Below, piece by piece: positions 10,826 through 20,887 of a stretch of DNA of 64,000 nucleotides; the stretch's first letter is position 1; each line of letters begins with the position of its first letter. Position numbers and translations under genes: made by a program. The stretch is from Mangifera indica (Eukaryota > Streptophyta > Magnoliopsida > Sapindales > Anacardiaceae). The notes beneath the pieces were generated by a model, which was not told the origin of the DNA, did no database searches, and worked only from the letters and a program-made list of their open reading frames with translations. The stretch is taken from the NCBI RefSeq assembly GCF_011075055.1, contig NC_058137.1, forward strand, positions 13,563,463-13,627,462. The letters are read 5' to 3'.

Positions 10826-12125
10826 ATGATTTTGGAATCCAAAAAGGTGTTTAGTTCTAATATGTCTGACAAATGCCTAAGTAAACAAGTTAAAAAGTAA
10901 CCCCTCATATAACATTGACCACTTCCGTACATTATTATTGTAAGTATTTTGTACCTGTATTAAGTTAAACAATACATTAGCCTGAGTTATGATTTTAGTT
11001 TAGGATGAAGAATTCTAAAAGGCCAACTAGTGATTTTTAGAGGTTTCTAATCAAAAGAAAAGTTAAGCAGAAGCTTAGAGATAGGTCTTAGATACATCAG
11101 TAACACCATTAGTGGACAGGGTAGTGCTCATACAAATTGTACAAGAGGCTCCTAGGAAAAATAAATAGCATTATAAAATGTTAGACATCCAATTTAGGAG
11201 CTACCAGTAACAAAATAGCTCTAGTGGTTAAGTTGTTGCCCTAACAAGATTGAGTGGGCAAAAAGGCACAAAGATTCCCAGTTGCAGTAGTAAGTTATAG
11301 TCAAGGTCAACCTCACCCTATCTATAGTATGCTAGCTAGACATCAGCCTCTTAAGTTTAAAGGCAACCTGGTTTTAAAGGGTAGTACCAACAGATGAATA
11401 ACAGAAGGTAGCTGAGGATGTCATGGGGTTGTTTGAAATAATTGACAAAGAAAAGATTCAATATGCCAGCCCCCTTATAAAAGATGTAAGACCTACCAAA
11501 CAAAAGATATGACTTGGGTTGGCTTCAAGTAAGCTTTTAAAAAAAAGTTTATATTAGCTGACATCATATACATGAGGTTATAAAAGTTTAATTTGAAATA
11601 AAGTAATATGATAAGAAATGAATTCTTTATTGGATTGAATGCTTTAGCCAATTATGTTTTTAGAATAGTTAACACAGATAAAGGCAAAATAGGGACCTTT
11701 ATAAATGACCTCAAATCAAACATAACTAGTGATGTCATGATAAAAGACCATGTCCTCAATACCTATTCAGAAGCTTTGAGCAAAACACAAAGGTTAAAGC
11801 CTATAAGGTTGATCAAATCAACCTAACCCAGTAACCCCAATTTAGAAGGTAGTATCAAATGACAACCATAAGGTAGCGACAAGGATATAGTAAGAGTAAG
11901 AGGTCTTTTCCAATCAAAGGTAAAAAGAAGCGTTGGAAGGGCAAGAAACAAATAATTAGTTAACGCATAATGATCCCTCTACTAGCCATAAATTTAGAGC
12001 AAATCTAGATGACAAAAAGAAGAAAGTTTGATTTAGTCTAGACAATGGAGATAAGTTCTCTTTTGAAAAGGGTCGAGTGCTTAGCTTTATAATTAATAGC
12101 ATTAAAGTCAGAAAGTTACTGAATA
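10826..12125 (+). pseudogene. Gypsy gag remnant fused to protease end
   Basis: A gag-like stretch is open at 11608-11826 (FFIGLNALANYVFRIV ... DHVLNTYSEALSKTQRLKPI), matching the helical region seen in the sister copy near 61060-61200. Basic sequence follows (about 11893-11950). Then, without the zinc knuckles or the protease active site that the sister copy retains, the reading jumps to the protease tail (near 12000-12120, with SFIINSIKVRKLLNKG-like residues). This indicates an internal deletion spanning gag C-terminus to protease. Stops are frequent. No product is expected. Confidence 0.75.
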
Positions 12126-13490
12126 AAGGTTATACATGATTTTGGCATATATAGTAAACAAGATATTTGAAATAGTCCCAGGTGTAAAGACTACTCAGTG
12201 GTACAAAAATTTCCAAATGTCTCCCCAATAGTCTTTTAGCTAGCACCAAAAAGAAAAGTGGAGTTTGACTTAGAGTTAGCTCTAGGGCAATGCCAATCTC
12301 AAAGGTATTGTATAGAATGACAATAATAGAACCATGAGAGTTAAAGTAATAGTTGTAAGAGCTATTGAACAAGATGTCTTGGGGTTGCCTAGACAAGTCC
12401 ATTGTAGTTTTTATCAATGACATCATAGTGTATTCCAAAACTCAAGAGTAACATGTATAACATATGAGGGTTGTGTTACAAAAGTTAAGAGAGAGGAAAT
12501 TGTATGCCAAGTTTTCCAAGCATGTATAACATACATAACATATAATGGCTTTCCATGGACATATGGTCTTAGTAGAACGGATCTTAGTAGACTCGAGTGA
12601 AATAAAAGCTGCTTTAGAGTGGCAAAGGCATAAGATAGCTAAACAGGTGAAGTTATAGTATATGTCTTTCAATTGTTAAAAGAAGTATGAGATCAGATAC
12701 CTCACTCGCAATCTTAAGTTAGCAATTATGGTGTTTTCACTTAAAATATGGCAACATAACCTATATAGGGTAAAAGGTAACATCTACATAGATCACAAGA
12801 GTCTTAGATATTTCTTCACTCAAAAGGAATTGAACATAAGATAAAAATAATGGTTGGAATTGGTAAAAGACCATGATTACAAGATCAAGTACTACCAAGG
12901 TAAAACCAATGTAGTTATAGACCCCTTGAGTAGTAAAGTGTTTTTATCACAGATTACAACTCACCAAAAGTTACAACAGGAGTTAGTGAGAAAACAGATT
13001 GAGGTAATCAAAAAGCAGTTGATAGGTCTCTAAATTCAATCAACTTGTTAAAATGAGATTTGTCTAACACAGGCTTCAAATAAAGGATGTCTATAGATCA
13101 AACGAAAGATTGCCAAAAATACTGAGACCAAGTTCAATATGGCAAAAGACATTCTAAGGTTTCGAGGGAACATATGTGTTCCTTAATAGTAGAGTTTAAG
13201 AGATAAAATCTTAACAAAGGCGTACAGTTCCTTTTACATAGCTTACCCTGAAAGTGTAAAGATATATCAAGATCTGAGGATATCTTTTTGGTGGTCAGGT
13301 ATGAAGAAAGGTATAGTAGATTTTATGGTCAAGTGCCTAGTGTGTTAGTAAGTTAAGGATAAACATCAAAGTCTATTAGAACTACTACAACTTTTTAATA
13401 TTCTAGAGTGGAAATGGGAACACATCTTAATAGGCATCGTGGTTGGATTGCCGAAGGTCAGAAGTGGCTATAATGTGTTATGGGCTATAG
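12126..13490 (+). pseudogene. Gypsy RT-RNase H-integrase N-terminal remnant
   Basis: Order of landmarks: EFDLELALGQ (linker before RT), a jump of roughly 125 residues that removes the RT fingers and part of the palm, then IVVFINDIIVYSKT near 12400-12440. The catalytic motif reads FIND instead of [15 protein letters not shown] follows at about 12490, then RNase H (NIYIDHKSLRYFFTQKELN near 12780-12835, KTNVVIDPLSSKVF), then the integrase zinc region (FWWSGMKKGIVDFMVKCLVC near 13290-13350, with a stop in the second Cys-x2-Cys pair). The integrase core begins and is cut by the foldback insertion at 13500. Confidence 0.85.
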
Positions 13491-14242
13491 TTAATTGATG
13501 GCCAAAGACTATTTCCCACCCAAAGTATGCACATTTCCCAAGTTTCCCCCTCGTTAACTTTGAAAATCTCATTTACCTACCTATGGGCTGTTAAAATTAA
13601 TTGATTCCGTTAGTTATATCATTTTCCCCTTCTAAACCCTAAAAACTAATAATTTCACCATAACCCAAGTTTTAAAAAACAACATTTTCCCCCATAGGGT
13701 TTCTAATTTTCAGATTCAATTTTTTAGTGTCATTTCTTCCTCTCTGATGAGCTCTAGGCAATATCTCTTCCTTTCTGATGCAGTCTTCTTCTAATAGCTC
13801 TCTTAGGAGTAGTCGTCGTCGAAGAAGAGGTCTTCTTATTGACGAAAACCTTATCATTGTCTCAATGGGGATGACTCGTCTTCGTTTCTACAAAGATGAC
13901 TCGTCTTTGTTGATGACCACTCTCAGGAGAGCCATCGAAAGAAGACCACATTGGAGAGGAAGAGGCGTCGTCTGGAGGTTATTGGAGAGGAAAAAACAAC
14001 ATCAAAAAATTGAATCTGAAAAATTGAAAACATTAGGGGGAAAATGTTTTTCTTAAAACTTGGGTTGAGGAAAATTGTTAGTTTTTAGGAGTTATGAGGG
14101 AAAATTAAATCAAATTTAAATTTATTTTTAATAATACAAAAAAAAATGATGATTTTACCCTTGAAACTATTAGTTTTAACGGGGAGAATCTTGGGAAAAC
14201 AACATACCTTGAGTAGGAAATAGTCATTTGGCCTTAATTGAT
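13491..14242. mobile_element. Foldback DNA transposon (MULE-like) with 9 bp TSD
   Basis: Element limits are 13500-14233 (734 bp), flanked by the 9 bp duplication TTAATTGAT at 13491-13499 and 14234-14242. The ends are inverted repeats: GGCCAAAGACTATTTCC on the left, and the reverse complement of the right end reads GGCCAAATGACTATTTCC. Inverted similarity continues inward for roughly 250-300 bp per arm: CCCAAGTTTTAA with CATTTTCCCCC near 13660-13695 pairs with the region near 14030-14070. Only a small core lies between the arms. A 9 bp TSD and long TIRs fit a non-autonomous Mutator-like element. Removing it restores continuity of the gypsy integrase, independent proof of insertion. Arg/Ser-rich frames inside are products of the inverted arms, not genes. 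Confidence 0.92.
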
Positions 14243-14998
14243 TGATGAAATTGGTGTGCTTCATTATAGTTAAAGACACTAAGAGTATAGATAAGCTCAA
14301 TCATATGTATGCTAATAAAATAGTTAGGCTTCATAGAGTACTTAGGATGGTAGTATCAGATTGAGATATTAGGTTTGTCTCAACATTTTGAAAAAGTATA
14401 CAGAGGTCTTTAGGTACGAAGTTAGCCTTTAGTGCGACCTATTATCCCCAAACAAATAGTCAAACTAAGAGAGTCAACTAGATATGTTAAAGGTTTGTTG
14501 CCTAAATAGAGGAGTATGTTGGATAGATGAGTTATCATTAATAGAGTTTGCATTTAATAATACCCAACAAGCAACCATATTGATGGCTCTATTTGAGGTA
14601 CCTAAAGGTAGAAAGTGTCAATCACCTTCATATGTGGATGGCATAAATAAGAAAGACATCCTATCATATGTGAAGAGTGAGAATCCATTTAGAGATTGAC
14701 AAAGGATGTTAGAAAAATTAGAGATGGGATAAGCAAACTCAAGATTGTCAGGAGAATATACTGACAAGAAGAACTAAGATCTTAAGTGTGGAGTAGGTGA
14801 TAAAGTTTTTGCAAGAATAGCTCTTATAAACATATTATAAGTTTTGATAGAAAAGGTAAGTTAACACTAAGGTTGATAAGACCATATGAGATATTAGAGG
14901 AACCATTTTGTTGAGAAAGCTATATGGAAGAACAAGGAAGGCATGAGAAAGATGTTCCTATAACCCTTTGGTTGGATTTCGAGGACAAAATTCATTTA
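14243..14998 (+). pseudogene. Gypsy integrase core and C-terminal remnant
   Basis: Integrase resumes after the foldback element: SIDKLNHMYANKIVRLHRV (near 14280-14335), VSTF..SIQRSLGTKLAFSATYYPQTNSQTKRVN (near 14375-14480), IDELSLIEFAFNNTQQATI (14520-14580), then the basic C-terminal part with CGVGDKVFARI near 14780-14820. Stops and small frameshifts are present. The reading ends in the sequence preceding the polypurine tract, matching gypsy elements with no envelope gene. Confidence 0.85.
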
Positions 14999-15010
14999 AT
15001 GAGGGAGAAA
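14999..15010 (+). other. Polypurine tract
   Basis: ATGAGGGAGAAA lies immediately before the TGTGACACCC start of the 3' LTR, the expected plus-strand priming site. Confidence 0.8.
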
Positions 15011-15400
15011 TGTGACACCCACAAGTAAGCCCAAGGGTATTTTAATCTTTTCTTTATATTCAAAATTATGTTTAGAGTGTCATTTAAATGGATTTATAGT
15101 AGGAACGATCATGCATTGCAAGAGTGATGTCCGTTCATACCTAGAAAAGGCAGGAAAGTCATTTCGCATGAGTAAGTAAAAGTTGTTAATTAAAAGGGGC
15201 ATACGTCGTATGTCTTATGACACATGCCTATATGTCGAGTCTAGGTAGGTTTTTATTTAAATGCAAAGTTGATCGTTTTGCGAGAATTTTTACCTTAGTA
15301 ACCACCTAACCTAGGGGGAAAAGAGAGAGAGAAAGACCCTAATCACCTGAGAGAAGCCCACAGTCATCAGAATCCTTGTAGCAATACCAAGAACTTGCAA
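15011..15400 (+). repeat. Truncated 3' LTR of the gypsy element
   Basis: Starts TGTGACACCC and is collinear with the first part of the 5' LTR (8287 to about 8662) up to CAAGAACTTGCAA. It then ends sharply, losing about 2.1 kb. Confidence 0.88.
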
Positions 15401-15690
15401 TAGGATACCACAAGCCTAAAAATCTAATGTTATGCAAATATTTGAAAATTCTTTTTAATGACTTTTAAATGAAATTCCTTGGGACATGATTGGAATCGAG
15501 AACATAAGCATACACTAAACGTAATATCGGGTCTACTAGTAGTTAAATATAAAAAAGAGTCAATCATACCTCTATACATTTTAACATCAACATTTGATCC
15601 ACTTTTATCTTTGGTGAGCTTGATAGTTGAACTCATTGGTGTACTTGAAACATATTCAATAATTAGGTGAATCCATAGTATCTATTAAAA
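15401..15690 (-). pseudogene. Ty1/copia reverse transcriptase fragment
   Basis: On the minus strand, 15636 down to 15430 encodes MYRGMIDSFLYLTTSRPDIT, then FSVCLCSRFQ and CPKEFHLKVIKK, the conserved copia RT C-terminal segment also seen on the plus strand at 170-300. It starts near the STPM-like position and is cut at the junction with the gypsy LTR at 15400, so only about 90 residues remain. It may belong with the candidate primer site at 18444-18455, but the link is inferred. Confidence 0.8.
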
Positions 15691-16086
15691 GAATGCATAT
15701 CACAGATAATCCTAATCTCACATATATCTTCTGTTCTATCTCTTTATGGTATTATGAATGTTTTTTGGCATCCTAGATGTTTATCCGAATCATCTTGACA
15801 CTAGTGTCTAATAGCTCTATTAATGCCATCCTCGATAACTTGTATCTAACAATGTATAACGACATCCTTGATGTCTAGTGAAAGCACATGGCATCATCGA
15901 TGTCAATTATCCAATGTACTATGTATATAGGTCGACTAGGCTAAGGGCTATAGATACCATCTCATAAGGGTAGTGAAACCCTAAGCCTCTACTACTATAA
16001 CACATAGATGTTTCGACACCTATCGTCGGTGCATAATCATCTAAAGGTATCAAGGCCACATAGACTTTCCTTAATGCTTCCACTAC

Positions 16087-16269
16087 CACAGTGCACACAG
16101 CTCGGTGTTACAATCACATTATGTATAACTTGGTGATACGTCACATTGCACATAACTTGGTGACAAGTCACACTGCACATAGCTCGGTGATGGATCCATA
16201 CTATACTTAGTTTGGTGAAACACACACACATAACATGGTGGTAAGAATCATATATTACATTGTTTGGTG
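16087..16269. repeat. Degenerate 27-28 bp minisatellite (about 7 units)
   Basis: Successive units follow the pattern CACAnTGCACATAACTTGGTGA plus a few bases, with CTCGGTG/CTTGGTG/TTTGGTG at regular spacing (16103, 16129, 16157, 16185, 16211 and on). The last two units are shorter. It lies inside the minus-strand LTR. Confidence 0.75.
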
Positions 16270-16563
16270 TTTTTGACTTGAAACCACTCTAGTGAAGGCT
16301 TGTGTCGTCGTCCACGTAGTCAAACACACTTAAATTAACCCTTTGTGCCATATTCCATATAATCTGACACATTCATCCATTTTCCTTTTCATAACACTTT
16401 CGTTAGGGTTTTATATCATATTTCCTCATAATCCTATCTTATAAAGATAAACTAGTCATTTCTAAGCTCATATACTCATATCAAAGTTTCATGTACTATT
16501 TATGTACTACTTATTTCTTTATTCCCAAATTTCTCCAAAAGTATACGAGTGTGTATTCATCAT

Positions 16564-16694
16564 ACACGGGGGTGTATTGTTTAATCCACACAATATACAT
16601 CCAAAATACAAGGGGGTGTATTGCTCAATCCACACAATATACATCCAAAACACACGAGCGTGTATCTTTGGTACAAAACACACGAGCGTGTGTC
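16564..16694. repeat. 44 bp tandem repeat with palindromic ACACGAGCGTGT words
   Basis: Two 44 bp units (16564-16607, 16608-16651), each GGGGGTGTATTG then AATCCACACAATATACATCC, are followed by two shorter units carrying ACACGAGCGTGT. The palindromic word recurs in the plus-strand gypsy LTR around 9390, showing shared LTR ancestry. Confidence 0.75.
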
Positions 16695-17752
16695 TTTAAC
16701 CTACATGTGTAGAATTTCCTTGAATGTACATGGGCATGTGTCAACGGATTTCAAAAATTTCATCTTTGATTTCTTCATTTCTTAGGTTGCCAAACACTAC
16801 CACAATTATTTACAACATTATACCAACATTCTAGATAGCCCCAAATTGTTAATCCATTTAGCTAAGCATGACTTATTGTCTCATCAAACATATAACTAAA
16901 TTCCTAATTCCTTCCCCTTTTCTTTCTAATATATCTAGATCCACAAACATAAATGTGCTAGTAATCATCTCAACCCCTAGATATATTTCACAATCTAAAC
17001 TGAGACTCGTTTTCATCTAATCTATATCTCATTTGTACAAACATGTATAAAGATGTAATCCAAATCAAAGATTTAATTATAACATTAATTCCTAATTTCT
17101 TGTTCCATAATAATTCAGATAAAATCACAATTTCACACACAAGGACTCAATTAAAACATAGCAAAAAACGTAGATTAACCAAAGGGGAATTTGTCTACTT
17201 ACTTTCCCTTTGGCGACACAAAGGTCTTCAGGTGGCTCAGATCATCCTTTCTTGGCTTCCTCTCACATCCACAACCTCTAAGACACTTAAAGCTTTCTTT
17301 TTCTCTCTGGCTGTTAGAAGAAAATGGCAAAGGAATATCATCAAATGCTTTTGAAACCTTTTTATTTTTAACTAAAACACACAATATACAAATGTGTATT
17401 GTTCATGCATGGGCATGTATATAATTACCCATTAATGGCATGTTTCAAAATCCCTACAAAACACATCCTTATCCAAAATTCAAACCTATTGACCATGTGC
17501 AACTATGACATATGAGCGTGTCTCTACCTATACACTAACGTGTATCATATGCATACATGTCACTCATACTTAGTCAATTTCACTCTCCTCACAAGAAAAG
17601 ACTAGTTTGCCCTTGTCATCTAACACACACTCATGTGGCCTTCCCACATGATCGTTTAAGTCCAATTCCACACATGATATGATCCAACATAAATGTTGTA
17701 CTCAAAGCTAAAAGATGGGAATAACTTTAGACGAATTTATAGGTATTATGAT

Positions 17753-17764
17753 TCTTCCCCTTTA
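17753..17764 (-). other. Polypurine tract of minus-strand gypsy
   Basis: The plus strand TTCTTCCCCTTT reads AAAGGGGAAGAA on the minus strand, directly upstream of the LTR start and just after the integrase reading. Confidence 0.7.
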
Positions 17765-18340
17765 AAAATTTTGTCCTTGAAATTCACATAAATAATTAGG
17801 TGAACATCTACCTCATATTCGAATCCACCTCCTAGTTGTCTTTCTTGACTTGATAGTTTCTTTAAAGAACTCTAACAAATGAAAACTGCTTATTTTTGAG
17901 CTATTTAATTTTTTAATCTCATATCTGAATTGGGCACTCTTTATAAATCAGATCATCCTCAATTACCACATTGCAATGACACATAAAGTGTATTACATAC
18001 TCGATTTATGTTTGCTAGCATCATAGATTAGTAAGCAACCTTACTTACATTCTCTAGAATCTCAAAGGGGTCTTATAAATGTTAGAGCTCATTTACCTTT
18101 TTAGTTCTACTTTATGACAAGACTATAGAGACAATCCACATAAACTTTTAAGCCTCACCTTATTTGCTTAGTGTAAATTTTCTAGTGATCTTAAGCTTGT
18201 TTTATTCTTTCCCTGATTAGACTCACATTCTTGGTTATTTTCTAGGTTATCTCTGGCCGTAAAACCTGAACCAATACATCTCTTTTGCATATCTCATCTC
18301 AAAATAATAGTGATCTGTACTTTTTCCCATAACAACTCTA
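17765..18340 (-). pseudogene. Gypsy integrase C-terminal remnant
   Basis: The minus strand reads through several frames with stops as the end of a gypsy integrase: DPFEILENVSKVAY near 18078-18031, then IEDDLIYKECPIQI near 17970-17920, VRVL and a basic/acidic tail with VDSNMR near 17820. These correspond to the GPFEI motif and the conserved segment just before the end of pol in Tekay/CRM-like elements. No core catalytic domain is present upstream. Confidence 0.75.
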
Positions 18341-18443
18341 ACCAACAAAGCAAATTCTAGCTAAAATTTCTTGACAACAAGTAAACTTTTCTGCCAACCA
18401 ACAAGTGAAAGAAAGAAGAATAACTCACGTTAAAACAACCAAA

Positions 18444-18455
18444 GCTCTAATACCA
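18444..18455 (-). other. Possible LTR-retrotransposon primer-binding site
   Basis: GCTCTAATACCA on the plus strand is the complement of TGGTATTAGAGC, the same variant tRNA-iMet site found at 10814. If real, a minus-strand LTR would begin near 18458 (TGATGTGT...). It could be chance, since the flanking sequence could not be matched to an LTR. Confidence 0.4.
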
Positions 18456-18457
18456 GT

Positions 18458-19406
18458 TGATGTGTTCTTTATGCATGTAAATTCAAGTTCATAGAATTTT
18501 TAGTAAAGTTTATCAAGTTTCAGCCAAGTAAGAAACATAAAGCAAATATATACTTAATGAGAACTAAGGACCTTGAACATTTCAAGGCTTAAAGGAACAT
18601 TGTCGGCCAAGGGTTTTCACCACCTAACTCCAATCAAGAGAAGGATAAACGAGAATTTGCTACTTAAGAACAAAAGTTTATCATCAACCAAGTCTAAAAT
18701 GTTACATGGAAAACTTAGAACTTTATAAAGGCCTCAAATAAGCAATATAATAATACATTTGAATTCAAATAAAAACAAGACTAATATCAGTTTATGAGAC
18801 TTTCCCTAAATAGCAAGGGATAAGGAGCCATCCAAAGTCAACAATCTTGTATTTGCCAAATTGAGAAGCCTTGAACCCCCCTATTTGTCTCCTTTATTGA
18901 GTTTCTATTTTGCTTGTTGACTTGGTTTTGTGTCTTCCTAAGTGAGCTAATACAAAATGATAAGATTAACTAATATAAGTTAAGCACACATGCAATAATA
19001 TTGGGTTAAACTATTAAACTTGGATCGAAGTAGGTATTTTGCACCAAATAGAGTGATTTGGGCCCATGGTAAGTGTGTGCACAATTGGCAAGGGTTAGTA
19101 GCATGGGCTTGGACTAAGATAGTGGAGCTTGACGGTTGTTTGTGTGACTTCATACCATTTGTATGTGAAAAACACATTTGACAAAATAAACTATTTTTTT
19201 ATTTATTAAAAATTTACTAAAATTTTATATATTAATAGCTTTAAAAAAACATTATGTTTTGATAATAGATTAATATTATGTATATTTATTTTAAATATAT
19301 AAATGAATATATATTTCTATGTATAATTATATAATTAGAATTATTTTATTCTTAATTCGAAATCACTAAATATATAATAATAACTATAAATATATATATT
19401 TTTATA
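18458..19406. other. No gene; possible minus-strand 5' LTR then AT-rich DNA
   Basis: The first 500 bases would be the LTR belonging to the primer site at 18444, but no matching 3' copy or terminal repeat was found. Beyond 19010 the sequence is AT-rich with no sustained frame. Nothing else can be supported. Confidence 0.35.
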
Positions 19407-19559
19407 TATTTAAACGGGATATTAATTAAAATCGATAAAATTTTTTCGTGTAAACCTTTTTAGACAAACGTACAGTGGTTTTACCTTTATAAGCAAATTT
19501 ATTTGTAATTTCAAAAATACCCTTTTGGGTTATTACGTCACTTTCAACAATTCCGTGTG

Positions 19560-19660
19560 TGAGATGTGAGGGCCGTATAGGGTGTGTGAGTGCGTGTAAA
19601 GTACGTGGGTGCGTGCGGATGCGTACAGAGTGCGTGCGGAGTGTGCACACCCTCGCACTC
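19560..19660. repeat. GTGCGT-rich subterminal array of foldback element, left arm
   Basis: Short overlapping words of the type GTGCGTGYGGATGCGTAC are repeated, with the counterpart ACGCACTCACGTACTC array at about 20065-20195 in the right arm. Repetitive subterminal words are typical transposase-binding regions in Mutator-like elements; that role here is inferred. Confidence 0.6.
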
Positions 19661-19663
<3 letters not shown>

Positions 19664-19701
<38 letters not shown>

Positions 19702-20050
19702 TTATAATATAATATAATATTTAAAAAATATATTAAATATATATATATATATATTAAATATTATAATATTTAATAATATTTAATATAATATATAAAAATA
19801 ATAATAATTTTTAAATATTATATTATATTATTATATTTTTTAATATTAATTATATTTTATATATTTATATATATATATATATATATAATATAATATTATA
19901 TTTAAAAAATATAATAATATAATATATATTTAAAAATTATTATTATTATTATTTATATATATTATATTAAATTAATAATATTATAATATTTAATATAATA
20001 TATAAAAATAATAATAATTTTTATATATTTATTTATATATATATATAAGA
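19664..20050. repeat. AT-only core of foldback element
   Basis: Almost no G or C for nearly 400 bases, built from ATATAT, TAATATTTAA and ATAATAATAATTTTTA blocks that are themselves partly inverted copies of each other (for example ATATAAAAATAATAATAATTTTT at 19789 and 20000). Confidence 0.85.
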
Positions 20051-20539
20051 GGGTGTATATTTTTATATTTTTTACGCACTCACGTATCCTGTACGTATTT
20101 CGCATATATCCACGTATCCTGTACGTACTCCACACGTATCTACGCACTCACACGTACTCATGCACTCTATACGCACTCACGTACTCTGTACGGCCCTCAC
20201 ATCCCACACACGAAATTATTGAAAGTGATGTAATAAGTTAAAAGAGTATTTTTTAAATTATAAATAAATTTGCTTATAAAGATAAAGTTACTATACGTTT
20301 GTTTAAAAAATTTAAGTGAAAAAAATTTTATTGATTTTAATTAATATCTTTATTTAAACTGTGTACGTATAATAATAATAATACTACGAAGGATGGTTGC
20401 CGTGGTGTCCAATCATTTCTCCTAGTGATGGTACGCCCCTCACAAATTTGGAAGGCAACTGAACCTGAATAACAAGTGTATCTATGTCTAACTCTGATCT
20501 ACAAGCTCTCGAATGGCTTTCAATTCTTAACATTACAAC

Positions 20540-20650
20540 CCCATTTCTTTTTCATTCCTTTAATTTTCTCACCATTTCCGCTCTTCCATCCTTTTCTTGA
20601 TACCCTTTTCCCATTTCCCTCTTTACCCCCCAAAGATCGCAGCCTTTTCG
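20540..20650 (+). promoter_or_regulatory. Pyrimidine-rich leader of ubinuclein-like gene
   Basis: A C/T-rich run (CATTTCCGCTCTTCCATCC and neighbours) precedes the start codon, as is common in plant core promoters and 5' leaders. No clear TATA box was found between the foldback element and the start codon, so the transcription start cannot be placed. Confidence 0.35.
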
Positions 20651-20653
20651 CTC

Positions 20654-20695
20654 ATGGCTGAACCCACCCCTCTTTTGCCACTGCAATTGATTTAA
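20654..20695 (+). CDS. Short upstream ORF, in frame with the main start
   Basis: An ATG at 20654 opens a 13-codon frame, MAEPTPLLPLQLI, closed by TAA at 20693-20695, only three bases before the main ATG at 20699 and in the same frame. It could reduce or tune translation by requiring reinitiation, or the TAA could be a nonsense change that moved the start downstream. Expression is not shown. Confidence 0.4.
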   Translation: MAEPTPLLPLQLI

Positions 20696-20698
20696 TTC

Positions 20699-20887
20699 AT
20701 GGAGGCTGATAACAGTTCTTATTCAACTTCGAAGTTCGATTCTTGTTCGGGTTCGACCCGGCTGCGGTTCACCATTGAGTTGAGGCCTGGTGAGACCACA
20801 ATTGTTTCGTGGAAGAGGCTGATCAAAGATACTCACAAAGATGACCCTCCTTTGGCTCAAGAGACTCAGAAGGTTCAGGATGCTTTG
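20699..20887 (+). CDS. Ubinuclein-like exon 1
   Basis: Sixty-three codons, ending in phase 0 at QDAL before the donor GTGAGG. The segment RFTIELRPGETTIVSWKRLI is the conserved ubinuclein N-terminus. This start was chosen because the upstream in-frame ATG is closed by a stop. The last 15 or so residues (PPLAQETQKVQDAL) do not resemble the family. Confidence 0.85.

Larger units (their letters stand above)
8287..15400 (+). mobile_element. Ty3/gypsy LTR retrotransposon (Tekay/Del-like), deleted and 3'-truncated
   Basis: Complete architecture is recognisable: 5' LTR 8287-10809, primer-binding site 10814-10825, gag and pol relics, polypurine tract 14999-15010, and 3' LTR from 15011. The first 390-odd bases of the two LTRs align (for example TCATACCTAGAAAAGGCA at 8411 and 15136 and CCAAGAACTTGCAA at 8649 and 15387), with clear divergence, so the insertion is not recent. 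The 3' LTR stops abruptly at 15400 against minus-strand copia sequence. The integrase region is interrupted by the foldback element 13500-14233. Coding capacity is lost through stops and large deletions. A relative of the same family occupies 60.55-64.0 kb. Confidence 0.9.
15691..17750 (-). mobile_element. LTR of a minus-strand Ty3/gypsy element
   Basis: Read on the minus strand, this block starts at about 17750 with ATAATACCTATAAATT, a decayed form of the TGTAACACCTATAAAT start of the 8287 LTR, right after a polypurine tract. It shares with the other LTRs the CACACGAGCGTGTG-type words and a CATGAGTGTGTG stretch, and has GGGCTATAGATACC in common with the 38.6-41.5 kb block (about 15945 versus 39300). 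The distal end, near 15690, adjoins copia RT and is not sharply defined. It contains two minisatellites, annotated separately. Confidence 0.65.
19407..20359. mobile_element. Foldback DNA transposon (MULE-like) upstream of ubinuclein gene
   Basis: Element limits are 19416-20350 (about 935 bp), with a 9 bp duplication TATTTAAAC at 19407-19415 and 20351-20359. Left arm GGGATATTAATTAAAATC pairs with the right arm, whose reverse complement begins AAGATATTAATTAAAATC. Inverted similarity continues for about 240-300 bp through AAGCAAATTTATTT, the CCGTGTGTGAGATGTGAGGG / CCCTCACATCCCACACACG region, and GTGCGT/ACGCAC-rich subterminal arrays. The centre (about 19664-20050) is almost pure A/T. No transposase is encoded. 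The TIR sequence is unrelated to that of 13500-14233, so two families are present. It ends about 350 bp before the ubinuclein start codon. Confidence 0.92.

Noticed and set aside
13672..14056. Arg/Ser-rich frames on both strands that could pass as a small basic protein
   Set aside because: They lie in the inverted arms of the foldback element, and the two frames are largely mirror images of each other.
16087..16269. CRISPR-like array
   Set aside because: The units are contiguous and degenerate with no unique spacers, and lie in a plant LTR; this is a minisatellite.
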